From Aquitalea magnusonii (lineage in GTDB: Bacteria; Pseudomonadota; Gammaproteobacteria; Burkholderiales; Chromobacteriaceae): a DNA stretch of 64,000 bases. The DNA is taken from contig NZ_AP018823.1 in assembly GCF_002217795.2 (NCBI RefSeq), positions 1,426,001 to 1,490,000 of the forward strand, read 5' to 3'. The notes under the pieces are model-generated. The model worked only from the letters and a program-made list of their open reading frames with translations, ran no database searches and was not told where the DNA came from. Of the stretch, positions 18,174-26,205 are shown one piece after another. How positions within the stretch are numbered: position 1 is the stretch's first letter; every line of letters starts with the position of its first letter. Made by a program: the position numbers and the translations under genes.

Positions 18174-18206
18174 AAACGCAGTGCATTTTTGCACTGCGTT
18201 TTTTCT
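18174..18206 (+). terminator. Intrinsic terminator of the branched-chain ABC operon
   Basis: Perfect 11-base stem AAACGCAGTGC / GCACTGCGTTT with a six-base loop, followed by TTTTCTT on the plus strand. It begins directly after the repeat, so repeat and terminator may be transcribed as one RNA 3' end. Confidence 0.88.
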
Positions 18207-18226
18207 TGATGGCCAGCGCAAGCCTG

Positions 18227-19801
18227 TTACTTGCTGACCTTGTCGAAATACACCTGATCGGCATTCAGGCCCTGCAAAAAGCCTTGCACATTGCTGCGCA
18301 ACACCACTTGCTGGCTCGCCTGGAAGGCCAGTACAAACGGCGAGTTCTTCTGGATGTCCTTTTGCAGCGCGCTGTACAGGGCCACCCGCTTGGCCGGCCT
18401 GGTTTCCTGTACTGCCTGGTCGGTCTTGTCACTCAGCGCCGGAATCACCCAGCCATTGCGCCAGGCCAGGGTTTTGGTGCCGTCATCGCGGTTGAGGGCA
18501 AAGGCGCTGGCATTGGAATGCGGGTCGAAATAATCCGGCGTCCAGCTCAGCAAAACGCCTTCATGACTGCGGGCGCGCACCTTGGCATATACCTGGCTGC
18601 CAATGGCCGGTTGCAGTTCCAGCTTGATGCCCGCCTGGGCAAAGCTGGCCTGCAAGGACTGGGCAATGTCGGCGTAGGGCGGCTGATTGAAGGTGTCCAG
18701 CTTGATGCTGAGGTCCTTGATGCCGGCCTTGGCCAGAATGGCCTTGGCACGGGCCGGGTCAAAGCGGTAGGGCTGGTCTTTCAGTGCGCCAAGGAAACCA
18801 CTGGGCAGGAAGGACTGATGCACCTTGAATTGCCCGCGCAGCAGCTTGTTGGCCACGCCGTCGTAGTCGATCAGCCAGCGCGCCGCTTCCCACACCGCCG
18901 GGTTCTTCAGGCTGCTGTTGCTGGGGCTGACCGTATTGAAAGCCACGTAATACAGCGCTGCCGACGGGAAAACCTGTACCTTGACGCCGGGCTTGCCACT
19001 CAGGGCGGCAATCTGGTCCGCGCTCAGGTCGCGGGCAATGTCGGCATCACCCTGTTCCAGTTGCAGGCGGCGGGCGGCGGCATCCGGCACATTCTTGAAG
19101 ATTACCGTCTTGAGCAGCGGCGCACCGGCCGGCGATGTGGGGTTGGCATCCAGCACCAGTGCCTCGTGCGGCTTGTATTCGCGCAGTTGGAAGCTGCCGC
19201 TGCCGGCCGAGTGCGATTTGAGCCAGCTATTGCCGGCATCGCCATTCTGTTCCTTGGCCTGCACGATTTTCGCATCCACGATGGAGGCAATCGGGGCCGA
19301 GAGAATGCTCAGCGCAAAGCTGGGGCCCACCTTGGCGGGCCAGGACAGTTCCACCTGCTTGTTGCCGGTCTTTTTCAGCAAGCCATCGATATTGTCGGCC
19401 TTCCAGCCCAGTTCATTCAGGATGAAGGCCGGGGACTTGTTCAGCTTGACGGCCCGTGCCAGCGAGTAGATGACATCTTCCGGCCGTACCGGGTTGCCGC
19501 TGGCAAAGCGTGCGCCCGGTTTCAGGGTGAATTGCAGGGACTGACCGTCCTTGCCGGCCACCCAGTGGCTGGCCAGTGCCGCTTCGATATTGGCCGGGTT
19601 GCTGCGGTTGGACTGCACCAGGCGCTGATACAGGCTGTTGAATGACTGTACGCTGCTGAATTCGAAACCCTCGGCCGGGTCCAGGCTGGCCAGATCGTCG
19701 ATGGACTGAGCCACCACCAGGACATTTTTCGGGGTGCCGGCATTGGCCGTCTGGCACAGCGCCAGCCCGGTCAATATGGCAAGCGCAATCGGCTTGTGCA
19801 T
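18227..19801 (-). CDS. Peptide/opine ABC transporter binding protein (SBP family 5), stand-alone paralogue
   Basis: A 524-residue periplasmic binding protein of the DppA/OppA type. The signal peptide ends near TANAG; VVAQSIDDLASLDPAEGFEF and LARAVKLNKSPAFIL are followed by a typical ALKDQPYRFDPARAKAILA segment. It has exactly the same length as the binding protein encoded divergently 276 bases away, and the two share long stretches from start (AQSID) to end (DKVSK), so they are products of a duplication. No permease or ATPase follows it on its own strand; it probably feeds the neighbouring transporter with another ligand. The ATG is preceded by AAGGAGG-like bases (minus strand AAGGAGGATGAAGC). 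Confidence 0.9.
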   Translation of the reverse strand: MHKPIALAILTGLALCQTANAGTPKNVLVVAQSIDDLASLDPAEGFEFSSVQSFNSLYQRLVQSNRSNPANIEAALASHWVAGKDGQSLQFTLKPGARFASGNPVRPEDVIYSLARAVKLNKSPAFILNELGWKADNIDGLLKKTGNKQVELSWPAKVGPSFALSILSAPIASIVDAKIVQAKEQNGDAGNSWLKSHSAGSGSFQLREYKPHEALVLDANPTSPAGAPLLKTVIFKNVPDAAARRLQLEQGDADIARDLSADQIAALSGKPGVKVQVFPSAALYYVAFNTVSPSNSSLKNPAVWEAARWLIDYDGVANKLLRGQFKVHQSFLPSGFLGALKDQPYRFDPARAKAILAKAGIKDLSIKLDTFNQPPYADIAQSLQASFAQAGIKLELQPAIGSQVYAKVRARSHEGVLLSWTPDYFDPHSNASAFALNRDDGTKTLAWRNGWVIPALSDKTDQAVQETRPAKRVALYSALQKDIQKNSPFVLAFQASQQVVLRSNVQGFLQGLNADQVYFDKVSK

Positions 19802-20077
19802 GCTTCATCCTCCTTGAATTGGATGCCCATTATTTGATTTGGCGGGTTTTTTCCAAAATCCATTTATGTATAAGCAATGCAGATTTTCCTGAACCGGACG
19901 GTATTGCGAGTGACAGGAATGCCATTATCGGAGGAGGGTGATTCAGGTAAAAAAATGTTAAATACGGCGAGTTGATTTGTTTGATTTCTTGCTGATTTGC
20001 ATAGCAGAAATTCTGATTTAGCCGTTGGCAATGCTTTGTTTAATATCTGGCAGATTCCTGGCAGATAAATAAAGCAA
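19802..20077. promoter_or_regulatory. Divergent promoter region between two binding-protein genes
   Basis: This 276-base region is clearly more AT-rich than its neighbours and must contain start signals for both divergent genes. A direct repeat TGGCAGAT occurs twice, ten bases apart, just before the plus-strand start and could be a regulator site. I could not fix -35/-10 boxes with confidence. Confidence 0.45.
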
Positions 20078-21652
20078 ATGAAAAAAATCTCGTACTCCAT
20101 GCCGCTGCTGGCCAGCCTGACAGCATTCTGCTATCCGGCGCTGGCCGCAACGCCGGCCAATACCCTGGTTATTGCCCAGTCCATCGATGACACCTCCAGT
20201 TTTGACCCGGCCCAGGGCTTTGAGCTGACCACGGTGCAGGCTTTCAATAATCTGTACCAGCGTCTGGTGCAGGCCGATGTGCAAAACCCGCAGCGGCTGC
20301 AACCGGACCTGGCCCTGTCCTGGCAGCTTGGCAAGGACAAGCGCAGCCTGATTTTCAAACTCAACCCCAAGGCGCGTTTTGCCTCGGGTAATGCGCTCAC
20401 CGCAGACGACGTGGTGTTTTCGCTGGCGCGGGTGGTGAAGCTGAACCAGGAGCCGTCCTTCATCCTGAGTCAGTTGGGCTGGACGGCGCAGAACGTGGAT
20501 AGCCTGATCCGGCGTGTGGATAGCCAGACCGTGCAGCTGAGCTGGACGCTGGACGCCAGCGCCGATTTTGTCTTGCGCCTGCTGTCGGCGCCGGTGGCAT
20601 CCATTGTGGACAGCAAGGAGGCGCTGGCGCACCAGCAGGACAATGACCTGGGCCATCAGTGGCTGGGCAGCCATTCCGCCGGTAGCGGCCCCTTCCGCAT
20701 TCGCAGCTATGTGCCGCACGAGGCACTGGTGCTGGACGCCAACCCCAGTTCGCCACGCGGCGCGCCAAAGCTCAAAAGCATTGTCATCAAGAACGTGCCG
20801 GATGCCGCCGCACGCCGCCTGTTGCTGGAGCAGGGCGATGCCGACATCGCACGCAATCTGGGAGCGGACCAACTGGCAGGCCTGGCGGGCAAGCCCGGCG
20901 TGAAGCCGCTGGCCATTCCTTTTGCTTCCCTGTATTTCCTGCAGATCAACAGCAAGGCCTCGCCGGCGCTGGGGAATCCGGCGTTCTGGGAGGCGGCGCG
21001 CTGGCTGTTCGATTACCAGAAGATTGCCAATCAGCTGCTGCAAGGCCAGTTCCAGGTGCATCAGTCCTTCCTGCCCGATGGCTATCCGGGGGCCTTGAAA
21101 GACCAGCCCTACCGTTACGACCCGGACAAGGCGCGTGCCATCCTGGCCCGTGCCGGGCTGAGCAATATCACGCTGAAATTGTCGGTGAACAACCAGCCGC
21201 CTTATCTGGACATCGCCCAGGCCTTGCAGGCCAGCTTTGCCAAGGGCGGGGTGAAGGTGGAGCTGCTGCCCGGCATCAGCGCGCAGGTATCCACCAAGGT
21301 GAAGGCGCTGGATTACGATGCGGTGCTGACATCGTGGGGGCCGGATTATTTCGACCCGCATACCAATGCCTCGGCCTTTGCCTATAACCCGGAAAACGGC
21401 AGCAAGACCCTGGCCTGGCGTGCCGGCTGGCATATTCCGGAGCTGAACCGGCAAACACTGGCGGCCATTGCTATTGCCGACCCGGCCAAGCGCGCCGCCG
21501 CCTATCAGAAGCTGCAAAAGACGGTACAAAAGTCTTCGCCGTTTGTGATTGGCCTGCAGGCCCGCAGCCTGATTGCCGTGCGCAGCAACCTGAAAGGCTA
21601 TGTGCAGGGCGTGAACCCGGACATGGTGTTTTACGACAAGGTCAGCAAGTAA
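20078..21652 (+). CDS. Peptide ABC transporter binding protein (SBP family 5), operon copy
   Basis: A 524-residue DppA/OppA-type periplasmic binding protein. The signal peptide MKKISYSMPLLASLTAFCYP leads to cleavage near ALAAT. Family blocks are VIAQSIDDTSSFDPAQGFEL, NNLYQRLVQAD, NPKARFASGNALTADDVVFS and GPDYFDPHTNASAFAYNPEN. It heads a five-gene operon (binding protein, two permeases, two ATPases), with its stop overlapping the first permease start. The broken FAD-dependent oxidoreductase at the end of the operon belongs to a group that often acts on D-amino acids or opine-like compounds, which hints at the ligand class (inference). Confidence 0.92.
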   Translation: MKKISYSMPLLASLTAFCYPALAATPANTLVIAQSIDDTSSFDPAQGFELTTVQAFNNLYQRLVQADVQNPQRLQPDLALSWQLGKDKRSLIFKLNPKARFASGNALTADDVVFSLARVVKLNQEPSFILSQLGWTAQNVDSLIRRVDSQTVQLSWTLDASADFVLRLLSAPVASIVDSKEALAHQQDNDLGHQWLGSHSAGSGPFRIRSYVPHEALVLDANPSSPRGAPKLKSIVIKNVPDAAARRLLLEQGDADIARNLGADQLAGLAGKPGVKPLAIPFASLYFLQINSKASPALGNPAFWEAARWLFDYQKIANQLLQGQFQVHQSFLPDGYPGALKDQPYRYDPDKARAILARAGLSNITLKLSVNNQPPYLDIAQALQASFAKGGVKVELLPGISAQVSTKVKALDYDAVLTSWGPDYFDPHTNASAFAYNPENGSKTLAWRAGWHIPELNRQTLAAIAIADPAKRAAAYQKLQKTVQKSSPFVIGLQARSLIAVRSNLKGYVQGVNPDMVFYDKVSK

Positions 21653-22719
21653 TGCGCAGCGTGTCCGAGCGTCTGCTGTTTGGCCCGCTGTGGGGCGTGG
21701 CGCGCAAGTTGTTGACCATGCTGCTGACGCTGCTGCTGTTGCTGACGCTGACCTTCTTGCTGTCGCGCATGGCGCCCATCGACCCGGTGTTGCAGGTGGC
21801 GGGCGACCATGCCAGTCAGCAGACTTATGCCCAGGTCAGTCATGAGCTGGGGCTGGACCAGCCCTTGCCGCTGCAACTGGGCCGCTATCTGCTGCGCTTG
21901 CTGCATGGCGATCTGGGCGTCTCCAGCACCACCGCCCAGCCGGTGGCCAGCGACCTGGCACGTGCTTTTCCGGCCACGCTGGAGCTGGCGACTTACGCCA
22001 TCGTGCTGGCTTCGGTGTGTGGTGTGGCGCTGGCCTTGCTATCGGCACTGAAGCCCGGCGGCTGGCTGGACAATCTGGTGCGCTGTTTTTCCTTGCTGGG
22101 CTATTCGGTGCCGGTGTTCTGGCTGGGGCTGCTGGGCCTGCTGCTGTTTTATGCGCGCTTGCATTGGGCAGGCGGGCCGGGCCAGCTGGATGATGCTTAT
22201 CTGTACAGCCTGAATGAGCGCAGCGGCTTCATCCTGCTCGATAGCTGGCGCAGTGGCGATGCCGAAATATTGCGCAATGCCGTGTCGCACCTGTGGCTGC
22301 CGGTGTTGCTGCTGGCCATGCTCTCCATGGCGGGTATCACGCGCTTGTTGCGGGCGGCATTGCTGGAAGAGTGCGGCAAGGAGTACGTCACGCTGGCGCG
22401 GGCCAAGGGAGCAGGGCGCTGGCGCATTCTGTGGCGGCATGTGCTGCCCAATGTCAGCGGCACCCTGGTGACGGTGCTGGCCCTGTCCTACAGCAGCCTG
22501 CTGGAAGGTGCGGTCCTCACCGAAACCGTGTTTGCCTGGCCGGGCATAGGCCGCTATCTGACCACGGCGCTGTTTGCCTCGGATGTGGCCGCCATTCTGG
22601 GGGCCACGCTGGTGATAGGCAGCAGCTTCGTGCTGCTGAACATGCTGGCGGACAGCCTGGTCCTGCTGCTGGACCCGCGCAGTCGGCAGGCCGACATCGC
22701 TCACCCCTCATCGCGATAA
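21652..22719 (+). CDS. Dipeptide-type ABC transporter permease (DppB-like)
   Basis: A 355-residue inner-membrane permease with about six spans. It has the DppB-type start (LLTLLLLLTLTFLLSRMAPI) and the periplasmic segment DHASQQTYAQVSHELGLDQP. The conserved EAA coupling loop reads YVTLARAKGAGRWRILWRHV. Translation begins at the last base of the binding-protein stop codon. The C-terminal end is cytoplasmic with DPRSRQ. It forms a heterodimer with the next gene product. Confidence 0.92.
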   Translation: MRSVSERLLFGPLWGVARKLLTMLLTLLLLLTLTFLLSRMAPIDPVLQVAGDHASQQTYAQVSHELGLDQPLPLQLGRYLLRLLHGDLGVSSTTAQPVASDLARAFPATLELATYAIVLASVCGVALALLSALKPGGWLDNLVRCFSLLGYSVPVFWLGLLGLLLFYARLHWAGGPGQLDDAYLYSLNERSGFILLDSWRSGDAEILRNAVSHLWLPVLLLAMLSMAGITRLLRAALLEECGKEYVTLARAKGAGRWRILWRHVLPNVSGTLVTVLALSYSSLLEGAVLTETVFAWPGIGRYLTTALFASDVAAILGATLVIGSSFVLLNMLADSLVLLLDPRSRQADIAHPSSR

Positions 22720-22725
22720 ATCATC

Positions 22726-23544
22726 ATGTCAATGTTGTCCAAAACCAATGCTTTTACGCTGGGCAGCGCCATCATCAGCGGCATCATCGCGCTGGCGGTA
22801 CTGGCACCCTGGCTGACCCCCTGGGACCCTAACCTGCAAAACATCAGCGAGCGCTTGCAAGCGCCGTCGGCCAGCCACTGGCTGGGAACCGACGGCTTCG
22901 GCCGCGACCTGTTGTCGCGGGTGCTGTTCGGCACCCGGCCCACCTTGCTGCTGGTGGCGCTCATCCTGCTGCTTACCGTGCCGCTAGGCCTGCTGGTGGG
23001 CATTACTGCCGGCTATCGTGGCGGCTGGCTGGAGGTGCTGCTGATGCGGTTGACCGACGCCTTTCTGGCCTTGCCCAGCCTGGTGATTGCGCTGGCCTTT
23101 GTCGCCATCCTGGGGCCGGGCCTGCTCAATGGTGCGCTGGCGCTGTCGCTGACCAGCTGGCCCGGTTTCGCCCGGCAGGCGCGTGCCGAAACCCTCAGCC
23201 TACGCCGCAGCGACTACCTGGCTGCCGCCCACATGCAGGGCATCAAGGGCTGGCGGCTGATGGTGGGGCATATCCTGCCGCTATGTCTGCCCGGTGCCAT
23301 CGTGCGCACTGCACTGAACCTGGGGGGCATCATTCTGGCTGCAGCCGGGCTGGGCTTTCTCGGCATGGGGGTGAAACCGCCGATGGCCGAATGGGGCGCG
23401 ATGGTGGCCGAAGGCAGCAAGGTGATTTTTGACCAGTGGTGGGTGGCGGCGGCACCGGGTGGTGCCATCTTGCTCACCAGCCTGGCCTTCAATCTGCTGG
23501 GCGATGGCCTGCGTGACAGAATGGACCCGCGCCATGCAGCCTGA
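22726..23544 (+). CDS. Dipeptide-type ABC transporter permease (DppC-like)
   Basis: A 272-residue permease of the DppC type. The family blocks APSASHWLGTDGFGRDLLSR and LLVGITAGYRGGWLEVLLMR are present, and the EAA loop is YLAAAHMQGIKGWRLMVGHI. The C-terminus shows AFNLLGDGLRDRMDPR, diagnostic for DppC/OppC proteins. The last ten bases overlap the first ATPase gene. Confidence 0.92.
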   Translation: MSMLSKTNAFTLGSAIISGIIALAVLAPWLTPWDPNLQNISERLQAPSASHWLGTDGFGRDLLSRVLFGTRPTLLLVALILLLTVPLGLLVGITAGYRGGWLEVLLMRLTDAFLALPSLVIALAFVAILGPGLLNGALALSLTSWPGFARQARAETLSLRRSDYLAAAHMQGIKGWRLMVGHILPLCLPGAIVRTALNLGGIILAAAGLGFLGMGVKPPMAEWGAMVAEGSKVIFDQWWVAAAPGGAILLTSLAFNLLGDGLRDRMDPRHAA

Positions 23545-24385
23545 TCAACAAACGCCTTGCTTGCTGGATGTAGAGGCGCTGACCATTTCCTTGCGCCAGC
23601 AGCCGCAACGCCAGTTGGTAAAAGGCATTTCCTTTACCATGGGCAAGGAGTGCGTGGCGCTGGTGGGGGAGTCTGGCTCCGGCAAGTCACTGACTGCGCG
23701 CGCACTGATGGGCTTGCTGTCCCCGTCCTGCCAGTTGCAGGCACAGCGCTTGTCCTTTGCCGGGCAGGATGTGCTGTCGCTGGGTGAAAAACAATGGCGC
23801 AGCCTGCGGGGCCGGCAGATTGCCATGGTGCTGCAAGACCCCAAATACGCACTGAACCCCGGTTTGCGCATTGGTACGCAGCTGGAAGAACCCTTGTTGC
23901 TGCATACCCGCCTGTCCCCGCGCGAACGGCGCGACAAGGTGCTGCACATGCTGGATGCGGTTGGCCTGCCCGACCCGGCCCGCTTGCAACATGCCTTGCC
24001 GCATCAGCTATCCGGCGGCATGGGGCAGCGGGTGATGCTGGCCATGGCCCTGATCACCGAACCGGCCTTGCTGATTGCCGACGAACCCACCTCGGCACTG
24101 GATGCCGCCCTGCGCGAGCAGATGCTGGCGCTGATGTTGCGACTGGTGGCTGAGCAGGGCAGTGGCCTGTTGCTGATCAGCCATGACCTGCCGCTGGTGG
24201 CGCAGCATTGCCAGCGCGCGCTGGTGATGTATCAGGGACGACTGGTGGACCAGCTGGCAGCCGCGGATTTACCGCAGGCTACCCACCCCTATACCCGTAC
24301 GCTGTGGGCCTGCCGCCCCGGCAAGCACAGTCACGGCACGGTGCTGCCGGTATTTGACCGGCAATGGCTGGAGACGCTGGCATGA
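23534..24385 (+). CDS. Dipeptide-type ABC transporter ATPase (DppD-like)
   Basis: A 283-residue ATPase. Walker A GESGSGKSLTARALMG, Q-loop MVLQDPKYALNPGLRIGTQL, signature LSGGMGQRVMLAMAL, Walker B LLIADEPTSALD and H-loop LLISHDLPLV are intact. The C-terminal peptide-transporter extension with THPYTRTLWACRP is present but short. The ATG inside the end of the permease gene was chosen because earlier in-frame codons only add a sequence read out of frame with the permease. Confidence 0.92.
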   Translation: MQPDQQTPCLLDVEALTISLRQQPQRQLVKGISFTMGKECVALVGESGSGKSLTARALMGLLSPSCQLQAQRLSFAGQDVLSLGEKQWRSLRGRQIAMVLQDPKYALNPGLRIGTQLEEPLLLHTRLSPRERRDKVLHMLDAVGLPDPARLQHALPHQLSGGMGQRVMLAMALITEPALLIADEPTSALDAALREQMLALMLRLVAEQGSGLLLISHDLPLVAQHCQRALVMYQGRLVDQLAAADLPQATHPYTRTLWACRPGKHSHGTVLPVFDRQWLETLA

Positions 24386-25083
24386 CACAGCAAACCATCA
24401 TCCGTTTACAGGGGTTTGGCGTCAGCCACCAGGCAGGCAGAAACAGCCGGCAGGTGGTGCATGATGTTGATCTGGAGGTCCGGCAGGGCGAGTGTTTCGG
24501 CCTGATCGGCGCTTCCGGCTGCGGCAAGTCATCCCTGCTGTGGGCATTGGCCGGGCTCAATCCGCACTGGCATGGCACCATGTCCATATTCGGCACCGCG
24601 CTGCGGCCGGGGCAGCCTTTTGCCGGCCAGTTGCGGCGCGATGTGCAGATGGTATTCCAGGACCCTTACGCCTCCTTGCACCCGCGCCATCGCTTGCGGC
24701 GTACCCTGAGCGAGCCATTGCAGTTGCAGGGCGAGCGGGACATCGCGGCACGCGTGGATGCCGCCTTGCAGGACGTGGGGCTGGAGCCGGACATCGCCAC
24801 GCGCTATCCGCACCAGATTTCCGGCGGCCAGCGCCAGCGCATTGCCATCGTGCGTGCCTTGCTGCTGCAGCCGCGGCTGTTGCTGCTGGATGAACCCACC
24901 TCGGCGCTGGATATGTCGGTACAGGCGGAAATCCTCAACCTGCTGACCAGGCTGAAACAGCAACAAAACTTGTCCATGCTACTGGTCAGCCATGATGGCG
25001 ATGTGATCGATCACCTGTGCGATCGTGCCGTCCACATGCAGGCCGGACGCCTTAGCGCCGAATCCAGGGGGCAAACAACATGA
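24382..25083 (+). CDS. Dipeptide-type ABC transporter ATPase (DppF-like)
   Basis: A 233-residue ATPase, coupled to the previous gene by ATGA. Walker A is GASGCGKSSLLWALAG, Q-loop MVFQDPYASLHPRHRL, signature ISGGQRQRIAIVRAL, Walker B LLLLDEPTSALD and H-loop LLVSHDGDVI. It stops soon after the nucleotide-binding core and lacks the longer DppF C-terminal tail, a common feature of this subgroup. Its own stop overlaps the former start of the decayed oxidoreductase, showing that the latter was once the sixth gene of the operon. Confidence 0.92.
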   Translation: MTQQTIIRLQGFGVSHQAGRNSRQVVHDVDLEVRQGECFGLIGASGCGKSSLLWALAGLNPHWHGTMSIFGTALRPGQPFAGQLRRDVQMVFQDPYASLHPRHRLRRTLSEPLQLQGERDIAARVDAALQDVGLEPDIATRYPHQISGGQRQRIAIVRALLLQPRLLLLDEPTSALDMSVQAEILNLLTRLKQQQNLSMLLVSHDGDVIDHLCDRAVHMQAGRLSAESRGQTT

Positions 25084-25302
25084 AGTCACAAGCCTTTGCA
25101 GCCATGCTGCGCTAAGCCTGCAACCGGGTGGAAGCAAACGACCCGCGCCCCGCCAGTGCCGATGTAGTCATCATCGGTGTGGTCGGGGTGAGTGCAGCCC
25201 TGCATCTGGCCCGGCGCGGCCTGAAAGTTGCCTTGCTGGAAAAGGGCCTGGTGGCGGCCGAGCAATCCAGCCGCAACTGGGGCTGGGTGCGCCAGCAAGG
25301 GC
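25080..25302 (+). pseudogene. Truncated FAD-dependent oxidoreductase (DAO family), N-terminal remnant
   Basis: Only the N-terminal 75 or so codons remain. The ATG overlaps the ATPase stop; an in-frame TAA falls after eleven codons. Reading on, ASADVVIIGVVGVSAALHLA and RRGLKVALLEKGLVAAEQSS, then RNWGWVRQQGR, match the FAD-binding start of D-amino-acid-oxidase-like proteins. The FAD motif, which should read IIGGGIVGVSAA, lacks two residues. Similarity ends abruptly where the IS256-type sequence begins. Three independent lesions make this a certain pseudogene. Confidence 0.85.
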
Positions 25303-25587
25303 GCGTTCGGCGAATTGCCTGTCGCGGTAGCACGCGACCGCCAGGCTATCTTTGCGCCGCAACGCATCCCCAAGCACCAGACCCGCTGGAGCGGCTTCGA
25401 CGGCAAAGTCATCTCGCTGTATGCCCGGAATACGACTGTTCGGGAAATCCAGGCCCATCCGGAAAAGAGGGATGGCACCGCAGTCTCACCCAGCCGGATC
25501 TCCTCCATCACCGATGCCGTCAGCCAAGAGGTCAAAGCCAGGCAGGCTCGCCCGCTCGATACCGCTATCAAAGTGTGGTGTGGCTAA
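25303..25587 (+). mobile_element. Fragment of an IS256-family (mutator-type) transposase
   Basis: In another frame than the preceding remnant, the sequence encodes FGELPVAVARDRQAIFAPQ, IPKHQTRWSGFDGKVISLYA and VSPSRISSITDAVSQEVKA followed by RQARPLD. These match the internal part of IS256-type transposases (PQLIPKHQTR, ISSVTDAV and WQARPLD regions). The N-terminal third, the catalytic DDE region after RPLD and both terminal inverted repeats are missing, so the element is dead and was itself cut by deletion. Confidence 0.82.
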
Positions 25588-25597
25588 TCCAAATAAC

Positions 25598-25632
25598 AAA
25601 AAGCCCATGTCCGCTAGGAACATGGGCTTTTT
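25598..25632. terminator. Bidirectional intrinsic terminator
   Basis: AAAAAGCCCATGT and ACATGGGCTTTTT form a perfect 13-base stem around a nine-base loop, with U-tracts possible on both strands. It can end ssb transcription from the right and the peptide-transporter operon from the left. Confidence 0.9.
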
Positions 25633-25659
25633 ATCAACAAAACAGTAAGGAAGTCGCTG

Positions 25660-26115
25660 TCAGAACGGGATGTCGTCGTCCATATCGTCCAGCTTCGGTG
25701 CCGGTTTGGCTTCCATGCGACGCGGCGCGGCCGGTGTGGCGGCCGGACGGGACTGGGCAGCCGGTTCGCCGTAGGCGTAGTTGTCGTCCATGGACGAGCC
25801 GCCTTCGCGCTTGCCGCCTTGCAGGCTCAGTTCGTTCACGCGCACATCCGGCGACAGTTGTTTCTGGCCTTCCTTGTTCTGCCATTCGCGCAGGGTGAGC
25901 TGGCCGTACACGGTCACTTGCTGGCCCTTGCTCAGGAAGTTTTTCAGCGATTCGCCGCGCTTGCCCCATACCTGGCAGCTGAACCAGTTGGTGGTCTTGC
26001 GCTCGCCAAAGCCGATGTCGCTGGCCACGCGGAAGCTCAGCACCGGTTCGCCGCTCGGGGTGTAGCGCAGTTCGGCGTCTGCCGCCAGGCGTCCGTCAAA
26101 AGTGATGCTGTTCAT
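25660..26115 (-). CDS. ssb: Single-stranded DNA-binding protein
   Basis: A 151-residue Ssb. The OB-fold N-terminus reads MNSITFDGRLAADAELRYTP, with DIGFGERKTTNWFSCQVWGK and GQQVTVYGQLTLREW; a Pro/Ala-rich linker leads to the acidic tip MDDDIPF, which recruits replication and repair proteins. The start is set by GGAGAT six bases upstream. N-terminal details (NSITFDGRL instead of the E. coli ASRGVNKVILVGNLG) are less typical, so this may be an accessory Ssb. The MFS gene upstream reads the same way and uvrA is divergent beyond it, a neighbourhood often seen for ssb. Confidence 0.93.
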   Translation of the reverse strand: MNSITFDGRLAADAELRYTPSGEPVLSFRVASDIGFGERKTTNWFSCQVWGKRGESLKNFLSKGQQVTVYGQLTLREWQNKEGQKQLSPDVRVNELSLQGGKREGGSSMDDNYAYGEPAAQSRPAATPAAPRRMEAKPAPKLDDMDDDIPF

Positions 26116-26205
26116 GTGGATCTCCGATTCGATTCGATAATGCTGCGCCGGTATTGGCCGACGCATGATTGCAGGGTGAGGTGCGTCCTGGCAATGGCCG
26201 CACCG

